Below, piece by piece: positions 13,301 to 27,897 of a stretch of 64,000 bases of DNA. Each line of letters opens with the position of its first letter. Position 1 is the stretch's first letter. The DNA is from Mesocentrotus franciscanus (Eukaryota; Echinodermata; Echinoidea; Camarodonta; Strongylocentrotidae). The stretch is taken from contig CP137666.1 of assembly GCA_037976565.1 (NCBI GenBank), positions 51,239,271 through 51,303,270 on the forward strand, in the 5' to 3' direction. The position numbers and the translations under genes are program-made. Below the pieces are notes generated by a model. The model ran no database searches and had not been told where the DNA came from. It saw only the letters and a program-made list of their open reading frames with translations.

Positions 13301-16300
13301 CTTATACTTAGTTTACCAATGACGATGACCAGTGTTAGAGTTGGCTTATGCATTTATGATACTCACAATTCAAGATTGATATCTCAGACTAAATTTAAAT
13401 GAAAGGGTACTCCTAAATTATTATTTTTTAATCATTGTTTTTGCTTTTGTTTTGTTTAAGTAGGGAACTATTGGTGGCCTAACCTTTTACTATATTTTGT
13501 AATGTTTAATCATGTAAAGCATCTCTGTCATTTAGACCTGCGTAGCAGAATAGATATGGCCTTGGACACCTTTTAAATTTAAATAGTACCTTTCCTCCTT
13601 AGAGTAGTTGTTCCTTTTTTGTTACTATGAATGTATAGTTGCAAGCAACAAGGTACAGATTTCATTGATTGTATAACATTTAGAATACTGTGGGCAAGGC
13701 AGGTTTATTTCAAACGATGTAAAATAAGAATACAATTTTCTTTGAAAGCACAATGAAGGTTCACCAGTTACAGGTTCATGTTTCTAATTGAGCAGAGATA
13801 ATTAGAATTTAACACATCTTCATAAAATTGTGATTACGCACAAACGGTTAGAATTTAACACCACTTCATAAAATTGTAATTAAGCAGAAACAATTAGAAA
13901 TTGTCACCAATAAAATTAATTGTGCACTTGCCCAAGCAAACACCCAATCACATATATAGTATTGCTCTATAGTTGCTGGTAACACTATTATACCAAGGAG
14001 TTATAACTCCTTGATTATACTCATTACTTTCTGATAGTCAAGTGAGTTCATATTTCAAGCATCTATAGGTATGTATGCCTTGGAGTTGAACCCTCGCTGT
14101 CACTTCCAATACTGCCTCAGCGTGACATTTCTAACTCCGCCATTGCCACTGGCGAGCAAAGTTTGCTCATCGCATCGGGGTCTGAGCATCTGTCATTCAA
14201 ATCTAAGGACTTCATTTCGGTGTTGTGCAATGCTTAGCTCAGAATGCAGGAGAATTCCGATCTCAGCTAGACTTAGCTACCAGGAGTTCCTTTGAGGCTA
14301 CTGAACTTTGTTGTCTTTGACTAGCTTCTGCAAGGAGGAACTGGCCGCACTGCGAATCTCTGCAGCACATGCAGTTTGTCAATCACAACAGATCGTCAAC
14401 AACAACATTGACGATCAGACTTGTGGCGAGATAGGTAATGTCCACTGTCATTATGAGATCCGCCGTCTGCCAAGTGAGATCTAGGAAAATTGTGTCATGT
14501 CTCCATCATTTTGCCCTAAGAGTATGCAATATATTTGATTTTTATAACATATTTCAAACAAAGCAATGTATCATCATGTCTTGCATGATGAATGTATATT
14601 TTTAATGCAGTGCATTGTCAATTGCAAGTGAATTAACATTTTTTTATCTTTAGCTGTTCACATTATTTTATTTTATTTCGAATTTTTTTAACTTGGTATT
14701 CCAATTAATCCGCTGTAACTTGTCTTTCCTTTGTTTTGATCAAGTTTGAGTTACATTTCTTGAAACATAAAAGACATTGCGTCTTGTTAAGAGAATAGGT
14801 GGCAAGGGAAGAGATTTTTTTCTGTAATTCATATAGAAGCAAACAAACTTGTATACCAGGCCGTTTCAATTTATATGATTGGTTTAATGAATTCCCACCA
14901 TTATAGGTCATCACACTGTCTGTAGATCTTACCTGCAATCACTTTACAGGATCTAGATCAAGAAAATTGGTTGTACTGGGAAGTGTGAGAAACCTGGAAG
15001 GAAGGCCCGTAGAAATGATCCAATTTCCTCAACCATATCATTTATTAAAAGCTCTGATGCTATTAGGGTAGATTGGAATAGTTCAGAGAGGGTGTGTTTG
15101 TTTGTGTGTGTGTTCGACTATTCATAGTTCAAATCAAGTTCACTCCTTACAGTTTTCATTATTTTCTTTTATAATGGGGACTGTTTGTAAGGTCTAGTGA
15201 ACATTGAGTAGGGATATTTCATTCTTGAGTTAATACATCAATAACATCATGGATATATTCTATTCTTTGATATTTTTTTCCTAGCTGTTGAGTGTTTATG
15301 ATATATGGATGTTCACAGACATTCTGTTAGCAGCCATTCTGTTCTAGATTTATCCATATTTTCTTGTTCCCTTGTTTGTTAGTATTGGTTCGGCATGTTG
15401 GTATCTGTTTTGTGAGTCACGTTTCAATTAATTCGCTCTTGTTAAGCGAAAAAAAATCAATTAGCCAAAACATGTTTTTATTTTAATGGAAATCAATTCA
15501 TGTAAATAACATTCCTGAGATGATGCAAAGTGATTTATAAAATGTGTTTCTTTTGTGTAGGAGTCTCTCCGGTCCATATCTGTGTTGTACTATATCAGGC
15601 TGCCCCCACAATGGCACAATCGATTCCACCACAATGTGTATTTAGACGACACAAGAACAAGAATCAATATAGTAGTGGTCACACGATTGAAGTAGTTTAT
15701 TGGCTGGCTTTTATTCTGTGTTAAGTGAGAGAGAGCTATATTGGGAGGCAATATATAGTCATGTTGTCATTTGGTGGAGGTGTAATATCAAGAAATGGAA
15801 GTGGACTGAGGAATTGCGGTCGTGGCGTGGGAGCTGAAGATGAGCTGAAAAGCGAGGTGGCAGAAAGGAGTCGAGAGTCAGGTGTGAGATGTGGCCAAGG
15901 GAAGTGTTTGTCAAGAAATGAAACACTGGGAAGTGATACTAGTCTGTGCCTGTGTGTATCGTGGCTTTCACAAGAGAAAACAATCTGTGATAAAGAGCCA
16001 GTTTCAGAAGTCTGCTTCAAGAATTTGAACCAACTTGCATTTTGGAACTTCTATGTGTATCATGTCAGTGTATGGATGTAGGATGGAATTATGGGAATGG
16101 AAAGAAAGACATGCAGTAATATGGTATACTTTTTCCCAAAGATAGCCGTACAAGATTCCTGATAAAATCTGTTCCCTCATACATACATACCTGGTTCGGA
16201 AGAGTGCGTGTAAAGGTCATTATATTCACTCGTAATCTTCTCATTAGTGGACATTTGTCTTTAATAGCCTTGTCAGGAAGCCAACAGGGCAATTAATCTT

Positions 16301-19285
16301 CTCATTTATCACACACTGCAGCAATTGATTTATGTTATACCAATCAATCACCATTTCTGAATTAATATTAGATTTTTTTTTTCATTTTTTTCTTTTCTTG
16401 TCAACCATCATTAATGGAAAATGTAATTGACCCACTCTGAAACATATTTACCTGTTAATTACATGGTTAAGTCTGTGGCCATAGCATCTTCCTCATTTAC
16501 CCTTAAAGACAAAGGGGTCATTGGTGGTAAGGGCAGGAATGTGACAGGGACTATTCTATTTGATTGATAAATGAGGTAACAATTACCTTGTCATTAGTGA
16601 AATACCTCCGATGACCTTTCATTGTTGTTAGCCTGAGTTAGGCTGAATTTGTTGCATTGCATCGCCATGAGTATAATACACTGTTAGGTGTTGGTCACCT
16701 AGGCATAGATGTTGTGATGTTCTCAATGGTTTGGGTAGATGGTCTTAGGTTCTTCTGGTCAACCGCATTGCATAGTAGTAAAACTTTTCCTACATTGGTG
16801 TGCATTTAACTATTCTCAACTTTGAACCACTTCCCCACTCTCCTATTTCCTTGCTTCATTCATTCATGTGATCCCACCCACAATAGCACTACCTGTACTG
16901 GATTATGCCAGAGAGAGGTGGGAAATTCTTGAGGACAAAAGAGGCCCTTGAGAGCATGGAAAGGGAACAATGTGTTGATACAACAATAGATGTATTCATA
17001 CCCCTCCCCCTCTCTGTTCACATTCTGGCTGTCTGCATAGACCACCTCCCAACATGGAGAAGAAGTGTTACAATGTACCTCTTTAAAAAAAGGCCTCCAT
17101 TTTCCATCATGGATGGGTTTATCTTCTTGCTGACACTATAGCAGCACTACAAGTTCCACCCCCTCACAATAGAATACTGTACCCCCTCCCCATTTCTCCT
17201 CTAATATGCCCAGTCTTCGATATGTGAGGTTCTGGTAACACACCCCTCCTGAATTCCATCTTTAGTGTTGCCAGCTTTGGAGTAAACTGAACCAGTCCAT
17301 CCCCAGCCCTCCATTGTAGATTGTTACTGTTAATTAGTACACTGATGACTTTAATTAGTGTTTGTAGACGAGGAGAAAAGAAAACACAAAAAGGCAGACA
17401 TGCATGTTTGACTGGGGGATCATGAGTACCCCATTTGTGATTCCATGGCTCAAGAATAGTAGGCGTATTGATTGCCGACAAGACATTGGATGTTCAGCAG
17501 AGCGTATCAGTCTGCGCAGGATCTTTCTACTTTCTTTCTTGTTCAGCTGTATTGTTCATGGTCAGTAGCTGAGCTGTGAGTCAGTGGACGAAGAGCTATT
17601 TGATTTAAGCCTTTTAATTAAGGCCTTTTGAGCTACTGAGGTAGAATTCATTTGATCATGGTTTGTCAGTATTAGCAATATGAAGATCAATGCTTCATGG
17701 AAATACTGAGCAGTATGACATCATCATTTTCTCCAAATATTGATCATAAACTCTGATACAGGCTTCATATAATGCATGGATACAGCTATCAAGGTATTAC
17801 TATTTCTTTTATGAATTTTTTTTTTCTTTCTGAGCAGATGGTATTTCTGTGCAAATTTCTTGTTTTATTCATAAGGAATTTAAAAGTCAATCTCAATATT
17901 TAAAGTATTTTTGTTTTCTTTGATCTTATTACAGGTGAGGAACCACACAGTCCTGCGACCTGATCAGTACTGACCAGCAGCACAATGCCCGCTATCAACA
18001 AGGTGACCAGTGACAGAGGTCTGATCAAGACAAGAACCATTTCCCAAGAACTTCACACCGAGGACTACCCCTCATCCATCTCCATCTTCCCTCTGTAAAT
18101 GAGGTGACAGAAACAGTATTCTGACAGCTGGGAAAACAGTCCCCCAGATATTCCCCCTACAACATCTCTCTCTGCTTCTGTTCACATTGGAGGGTACTTG
18201 GGAACAAGAAAGCTTTGTTGTATTTCCGTGCTGCATCAGAGAAGGAAATAATTGGAAGAAGAAGAGGAGGGGAAAAAGAGGATTAGCATTGACTTGTTAA
18301 AGTTGTTTTGCAGCTCACTGAATCCAGAGCTTTTTTTTGTACTTCTTAACATTGGGCATAAGAAGGAAGGCAAACACAGAACTTTTTAGTGTTTGCTCGC
18401 TGATCTCTGTAAGAGGTGTTAGAGAAGGAATTATTACAACTCAAGCTGGAATTATTGTTGTTCGAGAGGAGGAGGTGAAGGGAAAACATCAGAAAAGATG
18501 GAGTCTCACTCAGGACCACACACATTTTTAACAGTACTAGTGATGTTTACTGTACTAGCAGTAATGCTTGTATCCCTTGGACAAGCGCAGGAAATCAATG
18601 CTGTGTATAGGGATTGGTATGAACCCCAAAGCAGAGACAATCTTGGAGAAGAATCCGATGCCCTGGAGCCCAGCTTTGGAGTCTGGAAACCGGTTTCACC
18701 AGGGTGGGGTATACCCGATACCACAGCAACGGTGGGAGTGGCATTCAGTCATAAGATACCCAAAGAGGCTTTCAGGGAGGCGTAGATAAGTACACGGTGA
18801 GTATTGTGAAGAACAGTTGAGATGGTTTCAAATCAATCGCAACTTGATAATCATAACTCTGTACTTGAGTTTGTAAGTTTTCAATTGATTGGACTTGCGG
18901 TCAATCTGGATCAACTACAACTCTGTATAAGACAGGAGTAAGGGCTGGAGAGTTGCCAATTTGGAAGTCTTCTGATTTATCTTTGATAAACAGTACCGTA
19001 GGCCTGTACATATTTTTTGTACAATTCAGAATGTAATATTTTAAAGAAGGTGAAGCCTGATATAAGAAATATATCCTTGTGATTTACTTGGGTCTTAAAT
19101 ATTACAGTGCTCCATTTGGTCAATGTGTTATTGATGCCAATGTTTCAAAACAAGAACATACCTGTATGTGAAACAAGAGGAAATGCACCAGCATCCATCA
19201 GTATAAACAACAACAACCAAACTTGTTTCAGTTTCGTATGCATGATAGTTAGACCCTGCCAATAGGCAGACAAGGAGTATACAGA
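10356..19285. repeat. 9-kb duplicated block, copy 2
   Basis: Nearly identical to 666-9714. Here it is contiguous with the rest of the dystroglycan intron, so this copy is anchored to the gene body. It lacks the 98-bp tandem insertion and the ~27-bp segment of copy 1. The matching part ends at 19285 only because copy 1 runs into the N gap there. Confidence 0.95.
18498..18796 (+). pseudogene. DAG1: Dystroglycan exon 1, copy 2, frameshifted
   Basis: Same signal-peptide exon as at 8926, but 299 nt instead of 300. At about 18774-18781 the block reads AGGGAGGCG where copy 1 has AGGGGAGACG, so one base is missing and one is changed, and the frame meets TAG at 18783. The donor (GTGAGT at 18797) is intact. 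Either this is a sequencing indel in the allele that really joins the gene, or it is a dead duplicate. Its leader also carries the 37-codon upstream ORF (17985-18098). Confidence 0.8.
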
Positions 19286-22200
19286 CTGGTGAATTGATCC
19301 CAATACATGTACATCTTTGATGGGGCAATATATTATCACCATCTCCATTCCAATAGTTCCTTTGCTTGGTTATATAGTGGTACTTCCATTTGAATTGGCT
19401 GACTTGATGCAGCAGTTTGGCAATCATTCTATTACTGATAACGATGCACCTGTGATATTGCACAAGCAGAGATGAGATGCTTGTGGAGGATTGATGCGGT
19501 ATGCCTTAGGGAAGGAGGAAAGCGATAGTGCTATGCTAGAGTCTAATGGTTTGGCTTCTGGAAGGGTTTACTGCTTGAATGCTTTCTTTTCATGTGATTG
19601 GACTGACACGATCAATGTCTCTCAGGAATGTTTGTCGGAAATGCAATCTTACCATTCCCTTGAAAGTTGAGTTGACTGTCAAATGAATATGAGAGTGGAT
19701 ATATGTTTACTTCTTCCTTGAATTTTAGCTCCTCAAATTTATTGTATATTTGGAATTTGGACTGGTGAAAGGCACTACCTTCATCTGTAATTGCAAATTG
19801 TTTCAATATAGTAAGTAGGTTAGCTCTCCTGTTTAAGAAATTTAAAATGGGAGTGAAAAGGGTTGTTGGCACTGGAAATATTTACCCCTTCAATCCAAAG
19901 GAAGTCTTTTTGAGTATTTATATAGGCCTATTGCTGTATATTTCTCATGGTAAAGAGTGGGTGAAGACTGGAGAGAGTGTATATGATGCTTTTTATATCT
20001 TTTTATTTTGTTGAAGTTTAGGTGATATAAGTACTCTTGCCTTCTCATTCTGCATTCCTATGAGGTTACGCACCAGGCCATCCCAGTCTTACAATCCCCT
20101 AATGCCTGTTATCCCTCAATACAACTACCCACTGGCCTATAATGAAACAATAGCCTACCATCAAACGATCTTTCTTACTCCAGAGCCCAATTGATTACGA
20201 CCCATTGATTCTCTATTCCTGGTTGTCCTCCTGGTTGTCCTCCCTGATAAACCTTGCCTTTTATTCATGCTCTCCTAGTGTCACAAGAAGAAAGGAAAAG
20301 AAAGTGAATGGAACACGTGTTAATACCAGGTCCAGGCTCTGAATGGGGTGTGTTGTTATTACTCTCTCACCCTCTTAGCCCAAACAGTGTTAAGCTAGTG
20401 AATGAGAGGATTTGCGCCTGGTAGCCCAGTTGACTCCATTCATACTGTGATCCACTTGGACCGATTCCAAACTTCCAATACATCCATAGACAACCATTCT
20501 AATTACTGCATTTTGAGTTGACATCATCTGTATGAATCACACGGACATTGCCCAAACTATAATATAACTAAAAATAGATCAAGTTAGATAATGGTTGTAG
20601 TTACCACAAGTCCCATTTTTATTACCATCACTACAAAACACATTCGGATTTATATAGCAATTCATTTGTTGATGGAGAGATACATTGCTGTGATATGGAT
20701 GAAAAGACTGGTAAGTGGTAACAAATCCTGTCTGAGCGCCAAAGGAAGTATTAGTGAATGGGGTGAACATAATAATAATAACACCTTTCTGTATCCTACA
20801 GAGGCTTAATCTGAAGAGGATTTTGCAGATAAATGTAAATGTTACGCCTCTCTTGTTAAGAATGTAAGTAGACATCATGGAGTCAGCATTTGTAATCCTT
20901 TAGTTATGAAATATATCACTTAAACTCTTTTCTTTTCTGTTATATAACTACTTTTCCCTAACTTCCGTTTAAGGAGATAAAAGAGATTTACAATTACTCC
21001 CAATTATCAAGCGGTAATCATTGAAGGTGCAAGAGAATGTAGAAAGGCAGTCAGCTCAGGTATTTTAGTCAGTTTCATGGTTATTAAAAAGGAAAAGAAA
21101 TAGTTTGGAAAGATAACTATTTTTTGTTTCTGTAAAATCAAACAAACATATACATGTATGCAATGATTGGTTTGATGGAGAGGGGGTACACTCTTATTTA
21201 TTTATTTTTTTTTTTTATGAATGTTAAATTCAGTGTGTGCATTATGCATAAATGTTTACAATTATTTTAGGAAGGTATTTTATGATCAGTAAGATTGTCA
21301 CAGAAACAAATTAATGCAAGAAATTCATTTATTCATTTGATCAAAGTCCAGCTAAGACCCTACTTAGCATGTCCACTCGTCATTCCACATTACTGACCCA
21401 TTCAATATATATCATTATGCACAACTCCTGTTCATTGTTTAAACAAGCTTGTTATGTACACATAGCGCACAGTCCAGTTATGAGAGTTCTCTCCTTCGAA
21501 TGCTTGCAAGTTGCAACATAGCCATCCTCGCTTGGTCTTGGTGAATGGCGGTCTATGGCCTCTACATGAAACAGCCATGCCGGTTTCATTTACGTTCGTC
21601 CTTCGGAAATGAAACAAAAGGATGTCATATTTCGCCTGCAATAGTGTTTCTCTTTTCAAGAATATTGCCAGTGGATAGGGATGGTGGTTTTACAGCCAAT
21701 CAGTTGAGATGGTGTGGGGGAGATTTTCTGATAGATAGGATGCTTGGGTGTTTTTCTCCTGGGAATTGATGTTCTCTTGTTACAGCAAAAATTAGGTAAT
21801 TCATGCTTAGGCCTTTATTTTTTCTTTGATTGTTATGTTGGCAGCCATGTCACTTTAATAGCATAGACTGTGTGATATGTGATTTAAATTATTAAATGCA
21901 TTTTCACATATGTTTGGACGATACTTTAGATGAGAAAATTGAAAGGAGGCACACACTTTCTGGATATGAAAAATAAAAGCAGCTTACCGTTTATGAAAAA
22001 AGTAGGGTAAAGGAAATTGAAAGTCAAGTTCAAGTCAAGATCCTATAGGGCCTATTAACTTGAATTTTTAGTTACCAAAATTTACAGTTAAGAAATCATA
22101 TTTCAAGAAAAGTAATGAATTGAAAAATAAAGAATTGAGTCAGCAAGAGAGGGGGTACATGTAGTTTACATTGAAATACAAGCAAATACAAATTTAACCA

Positions 22201-25200
22201 ATGGGAGTGATGCATGTCTAAATGTGTTTTCCTTGAGAAAATATAATATGTGAAAAAAACATGTATTTTCTCATGCAAACAAATCTCATTAGCTATTAAA
22301 ATACAATCAAATTCACCGCGAAATTGACTAATAGTAATACAAATTGTGTTGCAGAGAACCTATGTCGCCTAAGGGGATTTTATTTCCTCTTCTCCATTTC
22401 AAGCCTCAGGCACTGAGGCAGGCATATGAAAACATATTTTTCCCTTCAGTAGTTAAACCTATTATTTCATTACCAATTCACTTATTGAGGTTTTACCCAT
22501 TTCCAGTACTATGAGTCATGCGAAAGTGGATAAGGTGGAAGATGTAGTCAGTGTGTTTGACTCACGCTGAGTTGGTGGGACGACTGCAGGACAAATCTTA
22601 AGAGATCGATACTACCTCATAGTGTCTTCCTCTTACCTGAAGCAGAGTGGAGATTTTAGGGTTTTGTTGAGGGTGCAGTACTTTAACCCTTTCTCTGCCA
22701 TAGGCGGCAGGTCCTGTGTAAGATTTGGAGCTGGTTTTCCATATTGTTTTGCAAAATTAGCCATGAGTAGCCTGGTATTCCATTGAAGTATATTGTACTC
22801 AGATTTACAGTGAAATTGGGAATTAATTTTAAAGATTATGATTATGATGCATATTTGTAAACTTTATTAATTATTATGCAGTTTTTGAAGTTTTTGAATT
22901 CTTATACGATAAAAGGAGGTACAGAGTGGGAGAAAGCCGCTTATTTTTTGTCATTTTGCAGCAATTTATACTCTCATATCATACACTGGGTCGTCCTAGA
23001 ATCCTACTTTCTTCAACTGTCTAGGGAAAACCAGGAGGATTCTGTTCTTTTGTACTAGTTATGTGTAATATAATATTCCACCAATCTGTTTAGTCAATCT
23101 GCCTGCCAATAGAAGTTATTAAAGCAATATTTCATATACTTTGTTTTGGTTTTGTATGAATAGAACCATTATACCACCCATGTCATGACGCATAGCTTTT
23201 GGAAAAATCTCAACAAGTAATTCTCAAATTTTGAAGGAATGGAACGATTTGTTTAAATGTGCGGGGCCTTGTTAGGCATATTTTATGCAGAAGGCTATTT
23301 TTTATGTAAAATACGATAACATCAGGAAAATATGAAATTATGAATAGTTTTGGCTATTTTTGCAACCATTGAAGAGGCATACATGTACCCAACATAATTA
23401 TCTAGTAATCAAATGTAAATTTCCCTTGCACCTTCCACCTTCAAGTAATCTTAAATTATTATAATGGGAGGAAAACAAAATTCATTTTCATTTTTTTTCC
23501 ACATTAAAAATAGAAATAATTTTGATTTGTTTTTGACCCACTATACTTTGGATACATTTAATGTTGGATTTATTAATTCATTCCTGCTCTCCGGAAATGA
23601 AGAAAATCTTTATAATTTATTAATGACACTGGGAAAGTTTACGTCCCGACATACACTGGATAATATGGACATGGGAAAGAACGCTCTTTCTATAAACTGA
23701 ATACAGATGTGCCACACATGTGGAAAGAAAGTCACAAAGTTCAGTCAAAATTCAGGAATCAAGAGTCTACACAGATTTATCCAGTATGGGCATCTGACAT
23801 CTAATGTTATTCACAGATGTTCAGATTGAATTACAAAACCGTACTTAAAGACTGACAAACAAGGACTGATTTTGTTGTGAATATAAAAAAAATCTTGTAA
23901 CTACACATGTTAGTGTACTTGTCAAAGGCACTATCTTGTCACTTTTCACTAACAAGTCGAGGGGGGGGGGGATTGGAATACGCAATTTAATTTGGTCGAG
24001 GGTCGTTAGGTGTTGACAAAGTGGTTGTCATCCCTGCGGAAGCGTAACTCAACTACCAGATTGTGGAGAAAATATCAGTCTCCAATGGCGGCCATTGTTT
24101 GCGGTAGATCGTGGATGTATGCTGGGCACTTGAAATGAAATGAAGGGAAAGTTAGTGAGCAGGATGATGAGAATGATTGTACATCTTCAACCTTGAAAAC
24201 TTAAAGGTTAATATCGTGAGAATATTTTTATTTTTATTGGAGAGACTCTCTTCTCTTTCATGTTTTTTCCTGCCAGTAATCATGCTTTTCATTGTCTATT
24301 GTCAATGAATTTTCAGTAAACTCAAGGTTAATATCTCATTGAAGGCCATGCCTTGTAATTGTAGTTGTGGTAAATTAGCAGAATTAAATATTGTACAGAA
24401 TTATACAGGGAAAGGGATTTTTAGTTCAACTGTACATTTAGGTCTGTATCTCAAACGTGAATTTTTTCGCTATAGAGTTGGGAGTAGAATTTATATTTCC
24501 TTCAAAGGTACAGCCAGATATCATACCCGATCCAATCAAATCCAGTCTTCCATATGCTAAACCTTCCCCATGCTAAACCTTCCCCTTAAGCACTTTGAAG
24601 CAGGTTGTGATAGATAAATGAAATAATCAGCTTTTTGCTTTCTGCATTATGCATAGTGATTCAGGGAAGATTGTGCTTTCCAATCCTTGCCTATTTTTGG
24701 AGCATCGGTGCTCAACTATTACATGCTTGTGTTCTGGATTTTCAGATGTTTTGGGTCTTCGATGTGGCTTGTTCATAGAATTTTCTCCAGGCTTTGGAGA
24801 AAATAGCATACAAAGCTCGTTTTGACAATTTTGATGTAGTCACGTTATTGTTTAGTAATGTTGGAGGTGCCTACTCTAGCAGTATTGGAATCATGATGTG
24901 AGTGTATGATGGACCATTGTATTTAATTTGGAAATATTAGCCAGATATCAGATGCATTTTCTTTTTGCTGGGGGTGGGGGAGTTACATGTAGTTCAATGC
25001 TGCAATATCTTGACATTATACCATTATGGAATGTAGTCACTGTATTTTGTGATCTTTAGTTGCAGAATGAGCTACATGTAATTTCATCTGGATCATGCTC
25101 CCTTCAGTAAGTTTTGTAGAAGAACAAAAAAGGCAGTTCACCGTTCTACATGTCTGAAGGTTAAGGTATAGGTTAAGACAAATAATTCAAATGTGACGTG

Positions 25201-25320
25201 AGAGCAGGAAATATTGTTTCATTAATGTGCCATGAAGGCATGATCAAACGATTCTTGCTCCTTTGTCATTCATGTCTCTCAAAGGAGCTTCATAGTTTCT
25301 TGGTCTCTACCAACCACCCT

Positions 25321-25436
25321 TTGTGTGTCTGTCTCTCTGGCTCTCTCTCTCTGTCTCTCTCTCTCTCTCTGTCTCTCCATCTTACTCTCTCCCCCCACCC
25401 CTCTCTCTCTCTCCCTCTCTCCCTCTCTCCCCTCTT

Positions 25437-25467
<31 letters not shown>

Positions 25468-25560
25468 CCCTCTTTCTTCTCTGTCTCTCTTTCTCCCCCC
25501 TCTACCCTTTCTCTCCCCTCTACCATCTCTCTGCTCCCCTCCCCTACCCTTCCTCTCACC
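25321..25560. repeat. (CT)n-rich imperfect microsatellite
   Basis: About 240 bp of CT dinucleotides interrupted by C runs and TTT, all pyrimidine on the + strand. Several overlapping open frames on both strands are products of the repeat, not genes. Confidence 0.95.
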
Positions 25561-26937
25561 CATATTTCCTCTCTGCCCCTTCTTTGTTTCTTTCGCATAT
25601 CACCATATTTTTGTGGTTTAAATGCCAAGGTCAAAAGATGAAAGCATTTATAAAATAGCATTCCCACCTTCACACGTCACTGCCAAGCATGGAATACACC
25701 AGCTAATTATCACTCTCTTACCAGTATTTGAAATTGGTGTTTGAACACTACCTATTGTAGTCATACTCCGATACATGTGGTAAACCAACCACAAACATCT
25801 ATCTTTTATGTATCTTTGTAAAGGAGAACAGAGGAGTGTAATCTGCTCATTTGCATAATAATTCAATCATTTGATAGAGTAAAGGCTTACATAGCATCAA
25901 CAATATGTTATTCTGGCTAAAAAGCTTGGAGAAATTACACATACAGCATCACAACTTGCAAATGTAAATATGTGTTATGGAATGCAAAGGAAGTGAGTTT
26001 CTCCATTGTTTTAATTTTGTGTTGCCAGCTTGCCACAGATCTCCTTCCAAATCATGTGATACCATTTCCAAATCAAAATCCGCATATGTCCTTGGTTCTC
26101 TATTTTCATTCAAATCCACTAAATCCAAAAAAGTCTAGGATTCAAAAGTAATATGGGCCTACATGGTGCTGGGCATGGGCATGGATTGGATTTGGTGAAA
26201 GCCTGTGGTCTCAGACCAAATCAAATCGATAATCAGTTTTTTTAACAATTTGAAAGCTTTTAGCAGAAAAATAGATTTTCAGAAAATTTATCGCATGATA
26301 CAGTAAATTTATCTGTGGTGAGAATAGATCCTTAAAATGTGTGTTAAGCATGATTTCTTGAAAATACTTGCATTACAAAGCAAACGGGGTTTTGATCTAC
26401 CATCCTTAGAGTGCCCTCTACCACCACCACCCCTTGAAGAAAACTGCTTTGATCCTTGACTGTTACTGGGACTAAAGCCTATACAGTATACTGTACTATA
26501 TTCCATTTACATGGAGAGCAGTTGGGATAAACAAGTACCTGACAATGACAACAAATTACAGTTCACATATAGTCTAGGCCTATAGTTTGTCGGAAATTAT
26601 ATTTATTAATGTCCCCTTCAGGAATTCTACAAACGACTGGTCCTGATGGTATGGTACAATTCATATTACACCTTGGAGGTTTGAGTATCTAAATTTGATT
26701 TCAGTCAAGCAAGACTAAAAGAAAAGAAATGTCTGTCCTTGAGAATGTGATGTTACAGTAATTTTTCTTTTTAATTAAAACTTTTGCACATCTTTGAATA
26801 TTTTCCCACATGGGGAGTTGAACTTAAAGTAGGAATGTAGACTTGCTGTTTTGTTTAGTAGTAATATTTTTCTTTCCAAATAGTGTCCTCTGGGTGTTGA
26901 ATCCCACACAAGATGTATTTCAACCAGTAGCCAAATG

Positions 26938-26981
26938 CTTCATCAGACCAGTCATCAGACCAGTCATCAGACCGGTCATCA
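26938..26981. repeat. 12-bp tandem repeat, three copies
   Basis: CATCAGACCAGT is repeated three times, the third copy with one change (CCGGT), inside the dystroglycan intron. Confidence 0.85.
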
Positions 26982-27897
26982 CAATTTGGATGCATTTTTT
27001 CCTCTAACTTTTGCTAACTCTTTGTATATCTTATGGTCATTTATATGAAGTCTTGGGAAGAAGCGTTAAAAAACATCAGCATTCTGGAAGAAGACCAGCT
27101 TGTTTTTCATGAGGAATGTGACGTTTTGAGTAGTTTTGCATTCTGCACCAATGAATCATGTCTGTCTAAACTTGTGGAGTGGCCCTGGCATGACCTTACA
27201 GAAAGCTGGTGGACTTTATGAATTCCACCTGTGCTCCTCTCTCTCTCCTCCCTCTCTGAGGAGTTGTAAAGTTGTTTCTGTTCCTTTTTTTAAACCCTGC
27301 CATGGAGTTGTAACTACATGCTGAACCCTCTGTACGTTTACGCTATCTAGCTCTCCTTTTCTCTTTTCCACCTCCTGTGTTTTTTCCCCACTGCCCCCTC
27401 TCTCTCTCTCTCTCTCTCTTTCTCTCTGTCTCTCTGTCTCTCACCCTAAATCTTTGTCTCTTGTTTTCCATCCTCTCTGTTTTATCATTCTTCCTAAGAG
27501 TAAGAGCATATCCTTCCTAATCGTAGAAGTGTTTGGTTTCTCACAAATTAAAGAAATGAATATCATGGCTGTATTTTGTTACTTTTCACAATACACACAG
27601 AAGATACCAAAAATAATCCCAGTTTCCTCTGGTTGCATACAAGTACATCTCTCAGCAGGTGTTTATGTCACTTTTATTGAAATATATGGATTACCTTGGA
27701 AATAGCATATGAGAGGATTGAGTATTGATAGGACTCCAGAGGGCAGCATACCACTTCTGGTTGTGGTACACTTGCACTTAAAGATTTTGCCAGGGTAGTA
27801 GTATTCAGGGTTGTTAAAACCATAGCATATCGTTTTTAAAATAAACTGTTTTTAATTTCAATTTTCCGTTCTATTTTTGTTCTTCTTCTTGTTACAG

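Larger units (their letters stand above)
19286..27897 (+). other. DAG1: Dystroglycan intron, unique part
   Basis: Contiguous intron sequence running to the acceptor TTGTTACAG at 27897. It holds CT-rich microsatellites (25321-25560 and about 27391-27445), a C/G homopolymer run near 23960, a 12-bp repeat in three copies near 26940-26978 and scattered AT-rich sequence. A promoter-like patch with a YY1-type core (CAATGGCGGCC) sits at about 24030-24110. No further exon is recognisable on either strand. Confidence 0.6.

Noticed and set aside
25198..25673. Several overlapping 90-150-codon frames on both strands
   Set aside because: Encoded by the CT-rich microsatellite in the dystroglycan intron; low-complexity, no domain.
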